Source: JAJCYK01 sp965212195
Lineage (GTDB): Bacteria > Bacteroidota > Bacteroidia > Cytophagales > Cyclobacteriaceae
DNA length: 64,000 nucleotides
Assembly (NCBI GenBank): GCA_965212195.1
Contig: CBDBUW010000015.1
Coordinates: 1-64,000 of the forward strand
Direction: 5' to 3'
The position numbers and the translations under genes are program-made. Position 1 is the first letter of the stretch, and every line of letters begins with the position of its first letter. This document shows positions 17,520 to 25,324 of the stretch, piece by piece. The notes beneath the pieces are model-generated. The model did no database searches, had not been told where the DNA came from, and was given only the letters and a program-made list of their open reading frames with translations.

Positions 17520-18515
17520 TTATCCAGCTTCTACCAATTCTTGCCGGTACTCCTGCGGTGAAGTGTTGGTCCAGCGACGAAAAGCACGGTGGAAGTTGGG
17601 GGTGTTGGCGTAGTACAAATTCTGGCTGATCTCTTTAATGGGAACCGTTCCCTTGGCTAAGAATTGCAATGCAGATTTGAAGCGCCAACCATCTACTAAA
17701 TCCTGATAAGTAGTTCCCTCGACCGCCAGTCTTCGCTGGTAGGAGCGGGTCGACATCCCCGCCAATTCAGACATCACTTCAATATTGGGAAGGTGCAAGC
17801 CCACCATGGACTCCAGTAAACATATGGTCTTTAATGAAGTAGTAGTTTTAGGGCCTTCCTTTAATTCCAGGTTGATTCCAGAGACATTTTCCAACATAGG
17901 TTTGCAGAACATACTGGTGGGAAATACCACAGCACTCACCGGTTGACCAAAATACAGCTTTGTTTGATAGCCAGGGGGCAAGAAGGCGTCCTTTTTTAGG
18001 GGAGTTTTAGCTTGAAAATGAATTTCCAGTGGCGCCCAATCAGGTCCACCTGCCAGACGGAATCCATTGAGCATTAGGGCCAGGCTTAAGTAATTAGCCG
18101 CCTCCCAGCCTGCAACCGGCTCATCTTCAAATGCCTGCCATAATTTAGCCGTGGCGCCATTCACCTTTAGTCCGATACTTTCATGTGTTAAAGCTACCTG
18201 GTCGTGTTGTTCCGCCAGTTTGCAAGCGCTCCATACATCCGGAGCCAGCGAGATCATTTGTCCCCAATGGGAAAGGCTTACCAAATGACAAACTTCATAA
18301 AACTGATTGAAGCAATCGTCGATACCCTGTTCCAGCCGCAGTAAATCAAAAAGCTTGTAAACACAGGATGCCGGAACATAACCATCCTCCTGATGAAGGT
18401 TGAACTTTTCCAGTCCTGTTTTGCAGATCAAAGGGTCTACCGATACCCCGGCTTGATGCAAAGACTCCAAAATGGGTTTGATAAAGCCTACCTGAACCAG
18501 ATCAAATCGAGACAT
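17520..18515 (-). CDS. AraC-family transcriptional regulator
   Basis: This 331-residue protein starts at the ATG at 18515 (the TTG two codons earlier is less likely). The N-terminal two thirds matches the arabinose-binding-like domain of OruR/ArgR-type AraC regulators (VSLSHWGQMISLAPDVWSACK, about 80-100). The C-terminal 100 residues hold two helix-turn-helix motifs (ELAGMSTRSYQRRLAVEGTTY and ISQNLYYANTPNFHRAFRRW) and the family ending TNTSPQEYRQE. It lies directly upstream of two sulfatase genes on the same strand and near the GMC operon, so it probably controls some of them. The effector is unknown. Confidence 0.9.
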   Translation of the reverse strand: MSRFDLVQVGFIKPILESLHQAGVSVDPLICKTGLEKFNLHQEDGYVPASCVYKLFDLLRLEQGIDDCFNQFYEVCHLVSLSHWGQMISLAPDVWSACKLAEQHDQVALTHESIGLKVNGATAKLWQAFEDEPVAGWEAANYLSLALMLNGFRLAGGPDWAPLEIHFQAKTPLKKDAFLPPGYQTKLYFGQPVSAVVFPTSMFCKPMLENVSGINLELKEGPKTTTSLKTICLLESMVGLHLPNIEVMSELAGMSTRSYQRRLAVEGTTYQDLVDGWRFKSALQFLAKGTVPIKEISQNLYYANTPNFHRAFRRWTNTSPQEYRQELVEAG

Positions 18516-18644
18516 CGACAAAGTAATATTTCAATTTTTGAGAGGTACAATATAGTGAAAAATGATAGACTGAACACAGTGAACGGCAGAATGGTGAGAC
18601 TTATTTAGAGCGCAGGATCAAGTTCCTGGTTCCCTATTAAATTT

Positions 18645-18718
18645 TCGCAGGGGTACCCGCCCACCCATTTTCAAGTTAACCGTTTTGAGGGTATCAGTAG
18701 TTGAGATTGAAGGAAATT
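18645..18718 (+). repeat. Dispersed ~70-bp intergenic element, copy C
   Basis: GCAGGGGTACCCGCCCACCC is followed by ATTTTCAAGTTAACCGTTTT and GAGGGTATCAGTAGTTGAGA. It is the same orientation and order as copies A, B and D. Confidence 0.8.
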
Positions 18719-18735
18719 TATTTGATTGAAGGGCC

Positions 18736-18826
18736 GGAAGACTGTATACGGTAGACGGTGGACGGACCACGGTGGACGGTATATGGATCAACGGCGGACG
18801 GTATATGGACCACGGCGGACGGGAAA
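18736..18826. repeat. GACGG minisatellite-like repeat
   Basis: At least five degenerate units of the form ACGG(T/C)GGACGG separated by TATATGGA-type spacers run through this stretch. It is the longest and cleanest of the seven loci. Confidence 0.8.
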
Positions 18827-18927
18827 GAATCTCAATTCCCAAGTACCACGTTTAAACTACCGCTTAGATTGGCTGCGACGCTTGGTACTTGTGGTTATTT
18901 GGAATTTGTTTTTTGGGGTTTTGGTGC

Positions 18928-20616
18928 TTACATCACTCCCTTCTTCATCAACGCCACAGCATAATCACAAGCCCGAGCAGTGAGCGCCATATAGGTCAAC
19001 GATGGGCTCACATATCCCGAAGAGGGCATGCACGAACCGTCGGTGATGAACAAATTGGGAATGTCGTGGCACTGGTTGTAGCCGTTTAGCACAGATTCTT
19101 TAGGGTCATTACCCATACGAGCCGTACCCATCTCATGCACCACATCCCCCATGATCATGGGGCCATTCTCCACCACTATGTCTTTTAATCCCGCTACCTC
19201 CATAACCTCCCGTGCCTGCTCCAGCATATCTTCCCGCATAAGCCGCTCGTTCTCTCCCTGCTCAGCATTGATATTCAGCAATGGCAATCCCCATTGATCT
19301 TTCTTTTCGGGATGCAATGTTACCGTATTCTCATAATAGGGCAGTCCCTCTGCCTGGGAGAACAGAGCGAATTTCCAGGGGCCAGGCTGGGTTACTTTTT
19401 CTTTGTAATCAGCACCTATACCCGTTTGCGCAGGGTTAATTCCTTGCCGGGAGGCCCCACCCCAAAATCCATAGCCTCGCAGGTATTCCATCTCCTGTTT
19501 TTCCACGTTGCGAAAACGAGGCAACGCTACTGCCGCCGGTCTGAATCCCTTGTAAATACGGTCCTTATAGCCTTCCAGGGTACCATAGGCATTAATATTC
19601 TTATGGTGGTCCATCAGGTAATGTCCTAATACCCCACTGGAGTTGGCCAGCCCTTCGCTAAATCGAGGTGTTTTGGAATTGAGCAGAATGCCGGTCGATG
19701 ACAGGGCGGAAGCGCATAAAAAAACCACTTTAGCAAAATACTCCTCAGTTTGACTACTATTAACATCAATTATACGGACTCCAGTAACTTTATCCTGGTT
19801 CTCATCGTAGATAACTGATTCTACAATGGCATGTGATCGCAGGGTTAAATTACCGGTCTCCCCTGCTGCTGGCAGAGTGGAACTGTTACTGCTGAAATAA
19901 GCACCAAAAGGGCAGCCCCTGTGGCACATGTCACGGGACTGGCATTGGGAACGGCCTTTAAACTGGCCTGGCTGAACCTTAGTGAGATGAGCTACCCGGT
20001 TGGGAATGAACTTGCGATTTGGGTAATGGGATTCTATTCGTTCCTTCATCACCAGCTCTGCCTTGTTCATATCGAAAGGCGGCAAAAAAACCCCGTCGGG
20101 AAAATGCCAGATATTTTCTTGTGAACCCGCCACTCCCATAAAGCGCTCCACATAATCGTACCAGGGGGCTATGTCTTTATACCTAATGGGCCAGTCAATG
20201 CCCACCCCGTCTTTAGAATTGGCTGCAAAGTCCAGGTCGCTCATACGATAGGCACCCCGGCCCCACAACAAGGAGCGGCCGCCGGTCTGATAGCCCCGGA
20301 ACCAGCGAAAGGGTTTGTCCTCTACATAAGGATGCTCCTGGTCATTCACATAGAAATGTTTGCTGGAGGCATCGAAGTTGTATTTATGGCTTTGGATATG
20401 GTATTGTTCCTTTTCTTTACGGGTCGCATGACCTCTGTGTTCATATTCCCAAGGAGCCTGGTTACTAGTAAGGTAATCTCGAATATGACGTACTTCCCTT
20501 CCCCGTTCCAATACCAAGGTCTTAAGTCCCTTTTCTGTCAGTTCTTTGGCGGCCCAACCTCCGGTCATTCCAGCGCCCACCACTATGGCATCGTATGTAT
20601 TCGCTTTGTTTGGCAT
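18928..20616 (-). CDS. GMC-family oxidoreductase (FAD-dependent dehydrogenase)
   Basis: The 562-residue flavoprotein has an N-terminal FAD-binding motif (VVGAGMTGGWAAKEL, Gly14-x-Gly16). The GMC signature GYQTGGRSLLWGRGAYR follows near 108-124, then a cysteine-rich stretch (CQSRDMCHRGCPFG, about 224-237). The C-terminal catalytic region has HEMGTARMGNDP and a conserved Asn nearby (NLFITDGSCMPSSG). It is of the type that pairs with a small gluconate-2-dehydrogenase subunit-3-like protein, which is encoded 1 bp upstream (20618-21193). It probably oxidises a sugar or polyol hydroxyl. The protein itself has no signal peptide, so export with its partner is possible. Substrate unknown. Confidence 0.93.
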   Translation of the reverse strand: MPNKANTYDAIVVGAGMTGGWAAKELTEKGLKTLVLERGREVRHIRDYLTSNQAPWEYEHRGHATRKEKEQYHIQSHKYNFDASSKHFYVNDQEHPYVEDKPFRWFRGYQTGGRSLLWGRGAYRMSDLDFAANSKDGVGIDWPIRYKDIAPWYDYVERFMGVAGSQENIWHFPDGVFLPPFDMNKAELVMKERIESHYPNRKFIPNRVAHLTKVQPGQFKGRSQCQSRDMCHRGCPFGAYFSSNSSTLPAAGETGNLTLRSHAIVESVIYDENQDKVTGVRIIDVNSSQTEEYFAKVVFLCASALSSTGILLNSKTPRFSEGLANSSGVLGHYLMDHHKNINAYGTLEGYKDRIYKGFRPAAVALPRFRNVEKQEMEYLRGYGFWGGASRQGINPAQTGIGADYKEKVTQPGPWKFALFSQAEGLPYYENTVTLHPEKKDQWGLPLLNINAEQGENERLMREDMLEQAREVMEVAGLKDIVVENGPMIMGDVVHEMGTARMGNDPKESVLNGYNQCHDIPNLFITDGSCMPSSGYVSPSLTYMALTARACDYAVALMKKGVM

Positions 20617-20617
20617 G

Positions 20618-21193
20618 TCACATGTGATTTCCTATGGTGATTTTATCTCCGGGATGGTAGGCGATATCCCCTTCATAGGGACCCGGAACCGGCCGGTATT
20701 TAAGGTTTTCTTTTACCCCTTGCTCTGAAGAAAAATAGATCATGGTGGTGAGATGTTTGAAGGTGTAATAAAAGGGGACTTCAGTTTGGTATTGCCGACC
20801 CATTACTTCATCATCAACCTGTTCTAGATAGGTAACTTGTTTATCTATGCTTAAATCCACGTAATTGGAACCTGTGTTAGATTGGCATCTCTCATCAAAT
20901 TGGGCGAGACCGGATAAAAACTTTTCCGTGACCTCATTTTCAAATACATCCTTCAATAGCAGATCCAGAAATTGAGGGACCTTTACGTCAGAGGCACTGG
21001 GGGTATCTGTACGGGGTATAATGGTATCGGCCAATGCTTGCACCAGTTGGTTTTGAGTGATATCCAGCACCTGGAGACCAATATCTGACTCCACCCGAGG
21101 TTTACAAGCTTGAATGGCACTCAGTAGGCTGGGCGCGACTATAGTGGATTTCAGGATCCAGGTGGTTTTTCTTATGGCAGTGCGGCGATTCAT
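20618..21193 (-). CDS. Gluconate 2-dehydrogenase subunit 3-like protein
   Basis: The 191-residue protein has a twin-arginine-like start (MNRRTAIRKT), a hydrophobic segment and a Cys at about 30 (AIQACKP), so it may be a Tat-exported lipoprotein. The family pattern follows: ALADTIIPRTDTPSASDVKVPQFLDLLL near 54-80, a helical middle, and FKHLTTMIYFSSEQGVKENL near 147-166. The partner of such subunits is a GMC dehydrogenase, and here the GMC gene starts 1 bp after its stop. Export of the pair is inferred from this subunit carrying the signal. Confidence 0.9.
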   Translation of the reverse strand: MNRRTAIRKTTWILKSTIVAPSLLSAIQACKPRVESDIGLQVLDITQNQLVQALADTIIPRTDTPSASDVKVPQFLDLLLKDVFENEVTEKFLSGLAQFDERCQSNTGSNYVDLSIDKQVTYLEQVDDEVMGRQYQTEVPFYYTFKHLTTMIYFSSEQGVKENLKYRPVPGPYEGDIAYHPGDKITIGNHM

Positions 21194-21247
21194 GTGGGTA
21201 GATAGTTTAGCGTGGTTTAATATAGTTTAATTCCCGCTCTTCTAATA

Positions 21248-22300
21248 TCAATCTTCTAGCTCAAAAGGATAAACTACCTTCCAATCTTTTTTCATATCAA
21301 TGACCGTCCAGCTCTTTTCTTTGGCCTCATCTAGCCCTTTGTCCAAGCGACCGATATGGGAATTGCGGTCGTAAGCCCACTCGCGTATGGAGTCCGTGTG
21401 ATGCAAGTACAAAGCAAATCGCTTGCCCTTACCGGCAGCGGTCCACTGCAGCATCTGTAGGTCACCATCGGAATTTCCTGAAGCAAAAACCGGCCTGCGC
21501 CCAATGAATTTGTTAATACCCAGGGGTTTGCCGGCTTTATCATCGATAAAATCCAATTGCGGTAACCGCCGTATCCGGGGAACACCGTCTTCCACCACAA
21601 ATTCTGTCTTAATACTGCTGCCTACTACCTGCTCTGGAGGTATTCCATAGGCCTCTTCCACCCACGCCCGCATAAATTCAATACCTCCACCCGAAACTAT
21701 GAAGGTTTTAAAGTCATTATCTCTCAAGTATTGCAGCAATTCCAGCATGGGCTGATATATAAGTTCATTGTAGGGTCTATCAAATCGGGGATGCCGGGCA
21801 TTGGAAATCCAATCCTGAACAATGGACTGAAATTCCTCAGTGGTGTTTCCAGCATGAGAGGCCATTACCAATTTTAGTAATCCATGTTCACCGGAATGCA
21901 GCAAGGCAGGTATGTCGTCTTCCAAGACTGCCTTAAAAGGCTGCTCCTCGGTCCATTCCGGATGTTCCAAAGCCATCTGTTTTACCCGGTCAATTGCAAA
22001 GAATAACTGAAAATAAATGGGCTGTTCCGACCACAGATTGCCATCATTATCAAAGGTGGCAATACGCCGATTGACTTCAATAAAATATGGACTTTCCTCT
22101 TTGGTTACGTCTTCAACGAAATTAATAATGGCGGCCTTGGTGGTCCCTTCATTCCATGAAGGAAGTGGATCCGTAGGCTCCAGAACAACGGTAGATTGCT
22201 CATCAGATGGGGAAGCACAGCCTACAGTGATTAAAACCAATGAGTATAGGAAAGATTTTGGGACCATTTCACTTGTCTTGACGGAACACTGTACGTTCAT
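21248..22300 (-). CDS. Exported HAD-superfamily hydrolase (lipoprotein)
   Basis: This 350-residue protein is a haloacid-dehalogenase-type hydrolase. Motif I is ATFDNDGNLW (DxD, about 67-76), motif II is FIVSGGGIEFM near 203, and the last motif is FASGNSDGDLQML near 273, like the PSPase/SerB class. A lipobox (ITVGC) suggests it is anchored outside the cytoplasm, which is unusual for HAD phosphatases but known for a Bacteroidota subgroup. Met1 lies at 22300; starting at Met12 (22267) would give the more typical lipoprotein signal with Cys17. It lies between the GMC operon and a sulfatase gene on the same strand. It may dephosphorylate products of the same degradative pathway, but that is inference. 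Confidence 0.85.
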   Translation of the reverse strand: MNVQCSVKTSEMVPKSFLYSLVLITVGCASPSDEQSTVVLEPTDPLPSWNEGTTKAAIINFVEDVTKEESPYFIEVNRRIATFDNDGNLWSEQPIYFQLFFAIDRVKQMALEHPEWTEEQPFKAVLEDDIPALLHSGEHGLLKLVMASHAGNTTEEFQSIVQDWISNARHPRFDRPYNELIYQPMLELLQYLRDNDFKTFIVSGGGIEFMRAWVEEAYGIPPEQVVGSSIKTEFVVEDGVPRIRRLPQLDFIDDKAGKPLGINKFIGRRPVFASGNSDGDLQMLQWTAAGKGKRFALYLHHTDSIREWAYDRNSHIGRLDKGLDEAKEKSWTVIDMKKDWKVVYPFELED

Positions 22301-22395
22301 CGATTGGGGTAAATCGTTTGCGTGAACAGTGGAACACAGGAATAACAGTGCAGATCATGCTGACCGACACTGTGATCCTAAACATTATTGATCTT

Positions 22396-23949
22396 TTACT
22401 TCGAACCTCCGCCGGTTTGCAATCTCTCCATAACCTTTTCCAGAGAGAAACTGGCAGCTTTTTGACGGGGCGGGTAGTCCCTTAAGGTCGCAAGAAATCC
22501 ACCTACATAGGTTTGAGCTGGAACCAACATATAAGCCCGGTCCAAAAGCCAATCATAATAGGTATTAGAAGTCTTTTGGGCACGCTCATAAGGATCACGG
22601 CGCAAGTTGAAGATTAGGGGTACCCTCAGGGGAACGAAAGGTTCTGCCCAAGCTTGCAGGGTAGCCTCCACGCGCTGCTCCATAAAGATCAATTTCCAAT
22701 CATCGTATCTCAGTGCAGTAAGATCTCCATCATCTGAGAAATAAAATATTTCATGGCGTGGGCTGGCAGTATTGTCTGGATCCTTTAAATGGTCTAACAT
22801 ATTATAGCCATCCAGATGTATTTTGTAGTTTCTCTTTAAAGCCTTAGAGGTATAGCCATCCAGTAAATCCTCCTTAATGTTATTTTTGCCCGCTGCCGCT
22901 AGGAATGTGGGCAGCATATCCATATGATGAACAATCTCATTGCTCACCGAACCCGGTTGGATTACTCCGGGCCAGCGCATCATAGCGGGTATTCTCCAAC
23001 CACCTTCCCAGTTGGTATTCTTCTCCCCTCTAAAGGGGGTAGCAGCAGCATCAGGCCAGGTATTGTAATGTGGGCCATTATCTGTGGAATAATGGACAAT
23101 GGTATTATCGACGATACCCAACTCATCCAGCAGATTCAGGAACATGCCGATATGCATATCATGCTCCACCATGCCATCGGAGTATTCGTCCTGCCCGGAA
23201 ATCCCCCGATTCTCTGCTTTTACGTGGGTTCTGAAATGCATACGAGTACCATTCCACCAGCAAAACCAGGGAGTTCCCGCCGCCGTTTGCTTTTTGATAA
23301 AATCAATAGCCGCTGCCACACTTTCATCATCGATGGTTTCCATACGTTTCTTAGTGAGAGGTCCGGTATCCTCAATAGAGCCACCCGCACTGGAGCGTAT
23401 TACACCTCTTGGGCCGAATTTTTCCCTGAAAGTGGACCCATCGGCTAATTTCATATCACCGGGATAGTCTTCGTTTTCAGGCTCTTCTTCGGCATTCAAA
23501 TGATATAGATTACCCAGGAATTCATCGAATCCGTGATTGGTAGGTAAGTGTTTATCTTGATCGCCTAAGTGATTCTTTCCGAATTGACCGGTGGCATAGC
23601 CCTGATCTTTCAACAGCACCGCAATGGTAGGATCTTCCACCCGTAGACCCAAGTCAGCACCAGGAAGACCTACTTTAGATAGCCCAGTACGGAAAACACT
23701 TTGACCGGTAATAAAGGAAGAGCGTCCGGCAGTACAGGACTGCTCCCCATAGTAATCCGTGAAGATGACACCTTCACGGGCAATGCGATCAATGTTGGGG
23801 GTCTTGTAACCCATCATACCCATGGTATAGGCGCTGATATTGGAGCGGCCAATATCATCTCCCCAGATTACTAGTATATTGGGTTTATTTTGAGCAAAGC
23901 AAATGGTGCCCAACATTAAAAGGAAAGCAGTTATTTGAAGTCTGTTCAT
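22396..23949 (-). CDS. Secreted arylsulfatase (type I, CTAGR signature)
   Basis: The 517-residue protein has a signal peptide (MNRLQITAFLLMLGTICFAQ). The first metal pair is at Asp31-Asp32 (IWGDDIGRSNIS). The sulfatase signature is CTAGRSSFITGQ, with Cys72 as the formylglycine precursor and Ala in place of the usual Pro, a recognised variant. The GQFGKNHLGD motif comes near 119, with Asn in place of the Trp usual there, and YSTDNGPHYNTWPD with metal ligands is near 275. Its upstream region shares sequence with the 13475-15820 sulfatase promoter. The gene is followed on the same strand by the HAD hydrolase. Substrate unknown. Confidence 0.95.
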   Translation of the reverse strand: MNRLQITAFLLMLGTICFAQNKPNILVIWGDDIGRSNISAYTMGMMGYKTPNIDRIAREGVIFTDYYGEQSCTAGRSSFITGQSVFRTGLSKVGLPGADLGLRVEDPTIAVLLKDQGYATGQFGKNHLGDQDKHLPTNHGFDEFLGNLYHLNAEEEPENEDYPGDMKLADGSTFREKFGPRGVIRSSAGGSIEDTGPLTKKRMETIDDESVAAAIDFIKKQTAAGTPWFCWWNGTRMHFRTHVKAENRGISGQDEYSDGMVEHDMHIGMFLNLLDELGIVDNTIVHYSTDNGPHYNTWPDAAATPFRGEKNTNWEGGWRIPAMMRWPGVIQPGSVSNEIVHHMDMLPTFLAAAGKNNIKEDLLDGYTSKALKRNYKIHLDGYNMLDHLKDPDNTASPRHEIFYFSDDGDLTALRYDDWKLIFMEQRVEATLQAWAEPFVPLRVPLIFNLRRDPYERAQKTSNTYYDWLLDRAYMLVPAQTYVGGFLATLRDYPPRQKAASFSLEKVMERLQTGGGSK

Positions 23950-24009
23950 AGTTTAAGATCAATTAATTAAACAAATGGTTATGAGGCAGTTTAGAAATTG
24001 CAAAGAGTA

Positions 24010-24040
24010 TAAACTAGTAAAAATTTTCGCTGGGAACAAA
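24010..24040 (-). promoter_or_regulatory. Promoter of the third sulfatase gene (Bacteroidota type)
   Basis: On the minus strand TTTG (24040-24037) is followed after 20 bp by TAGTTTA (24016-24010). The region shares TTCCC..GAAA..ACTAGTTT with the promoter at 15881-15909. A nearby TTTCTAAACTGCCTC (23997-23983) recurs as TTTCTAAACTCCTC before the second sulfatase gene. Confidence 0.45.
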
Positions 24041-24059
24041 GCTTGAACTAAATTAAAAG

Positions 24060-24210
24060 TTAAGGTTGAAATAGGTATGAGCTTTAAAGTTAAGAGAGTT
24101 GTTGGAAGGGTTTGAATAGGGTTGGAAAGTGGTTTGATTTGGTTTAACAGTTTAGTAGTAGTTGGACATGGTTCAGAGTGGTTCTAAACTGGTTTACTGA
24201 TTTGGTTATG
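24060..24210. other. G/T-rich degenerate stretch
   Basis: GGTT, GTTTGA and GGTTTA motifs recur irregularly (GGGTTTGAATAGGGTTGG, GGTTTGATTTGGTTTAACAG), with very few C on the plus strand. No gene, promoter or known element is recognised in it. Confidence 0.5.
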
Positions 24211-24301
24211 ATCTAAACTTAATACCCCTTAGTTCTGATTAAGGTAAGTCCTTAGGTTGCACATCTTTATCCTAGGTCAAGGTTTTGAGGAGAAAGTTGT
24301 T

Positions 24302-24375
24302 ACACAGAGGTACACGGAGAAGGCACAGAGAACACAGAGAACACAGAGAACACAGAGAACACAGAGAACACAAAG
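24302..24375. repeat. 9-bp tandem repeat (ACACAGAGA)
   Basis: After a lead-in of ACACAGAGGTACACGGAGA, about six near-identical 9-bp units of ACACAGAGA type follow in tandem, the last ending ACACAAAGA. The translated frame would be a meaningless TQR repeat, so it is non-coding. Confidence 0.85.
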
Positions 24376-24435
24376 ATCAATAATGGGTTACAAATACCTA
24401 ATATCAGGATACCGGGAACCAGACACCTGGTCCAT

Positions 24436-24512
24436 ACCGTTAACCGTCGACCCTGCCTGCCGGTTTATCTGCCGTAGGCATGACAGGCAGGCGTCAGCCG
24501 TCTACCCTGCTT
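24436..24512. repeat. CCGTC repeat with CCTGCCTG hairpin, copy 2
   Basis: Units TACCGTTAACCGTCGACC and CAGCCGTCTACC flank a hairpin of CCTGCCTG (24452-24459) and CAGGCAGG (24484-24491). The block is homologous to the reverse complement of 8820-8870. Confidence 0.75.
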
Positions 24513-24597
24513 AGGTCTTAGATAAAAGGCACTCCCTAGCTTCACAATTTCACCATACCATTATTTAGCATTCAAGTAACGATTCCTCTTTCCAAAA

Positions 24598-24622
24598 GTG
24601 AGAATTATCATTTGTTTCTCAC
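24598..24622. promoter_or_regulatory. Inverted repeat before the aldehyde oxidoreductase operon
   Basis: GTGAGAA and TTCTCAC form 7-bp perfect arms 11 bp apart, ending about 46 bp upstream of the start at 24669. Its position suits an operator or a short leader hairpin; no binding protein is implied by the sequence. Confidence 0.35.
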
Positions 24623-24668
24623 CAGATTTTATTTAGGTTGAAATCTCTTCCCTTAATCTAAAAAAGCC

Positions 24669-25313
24669 ATGAAAAAAAAGAAACCAAAAATTGAACCTTC
24701 CTTACCCAACAGGGAGTCTAAAGGCATCAGCCGAAGGGGCTTTCTAAAGGGCGCAAGCTTGACAACGGCAGGTACAGTGATGGCTAGCACAGGGGTACTT
24801 GCCTTCGAAAAACCAGAGTTGCCTGTTGAGAATAAAGTCCTCGGTCCCGACGCCATCCAGGTAAGGATGAAAGTGAACGGCCATACCAGGCAGATGTTAA
24901 TCGAACCCAGGGTCACACTAGCCCAGGCTTTAAGAGAACATCTGCAACTCACCGGCACCAAAGTGGTCTGTGACCGAGGTGCCTGTTCGGCATGCACGGT
25001 GTGGCTTGATGGAGAACCCGTTAATGCTTGTATGACTTTAGCCCTGGATGTGGGCAAAAAAGAAGTTACCACAGTAGAAGGACTGGCCCAAAACGGAACA
25101 TTACATCCCGTTCAACAAGCATTTATCGACCATGATGCTGCCCAATGCGGATACTGTACTCCGGGAATGGTTATGAGTGCTGCCTACCTGGTGGAAAACA
25201 ATTCCAATCCTACCCTGGATGATGTTAAGCATGCGACCCGTGGCAACCTTTGCCGGTGCGGTACCTATCCTCATGTGTTCAAGGCCACTATGGCTGCAGC
25301 TAAGAAAATGTAA
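24669..25313 (+). CDS. Iron-sulfur subunit of a PaoABC-like aldehyde oxidoreductase (2x[2Fe-2S])
   Basis: The 214-residue protein is the small subunit of the xanthine-dehydrogenase family. A twin-arginine signal (SRRGFLKG, about 21-28, then hydrophobic residues) targets it to the periplasm. The plant-type [2Fe-2S] site has Cys101, Cys106, Cys109 (CDRGACSAC) and Cys121. The second, alpha-helical cluster site uses Cys160, Cys163 (QCGYCTPGM), Cys195 and Cys197 (CRCGTYP). The order and spacing are standard for CoxS/PaoA-type subunits. It is the first gene of an operon with the molybdenum and FAD subunits, spaced 11 and 10 bp. Because only this subunit bears a signal, the complex is probably folded and exported as a unit. 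Confidence 0.96.
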   Translation: MKKKKPKIEPSLPNRESKGISRRGFLKGASLTTAGTVMASTGVLAFEKPELPVENKVLGPDAIQVRMKVNGHTRQMLIEPRVTLAQALREHLQLTGTKVVCDRGACSACTVWLDGEPVNACMTLALDVGKKEVTTVEGLAQNGTLHPVQQAFIDHDAAQCGYCTPGMVMSAAYLVENNSNPTLDDVKHATRGNLCRCGTYPHVFKATMAAAKKM

Positions 25314-25324
25314 AAAAGAGAAAA

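Larger units (their letters stand above)
18516..18927. other. Repeat-rich gap without genes
   Basis: This 412-bp gap contains copy C of the dispersed element, a GACGG minisatellite and a T/G-rich stretch with ATTTGG motifs next to the GMC stop codon. No coding frame is convincing. Confidence 0.7.
23950..24668. other. 719-bp gap with promoters, tandem repeats and hairpins
   Basis: Going from the sulfatase to the Pao-like operon, the gap holds the sulfatase promoter, a G/T-rich stretch (24060-24210), a 9-bp tandem repeat (24302-24375), a CCGTC/CCTGCCTG repeat (24436-24512) and an inverted repeat in front of the operon (24598-24622). No gene was seen. Confidence 0.7.

Noticed and set aside
18618..18842. 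Short frames through the dispersed element and repeat stretch (NLKMGG-like peptide)
   Set aside because: The peptide recurs wherever the element occurs on this strand, because the DNA repeats; there is no start site or independent conservation.
24302..24375. CRISPR array
   Set aside because: Units are 9 bp with no spacers, and no cas genes were seen in the window.
24257..24514. Plus-strand frame with a TQR repeat
   Set aside because: It is the direct translation of a 9-bp tandem repeat plus the hairpin block and lacks any protein-like features.
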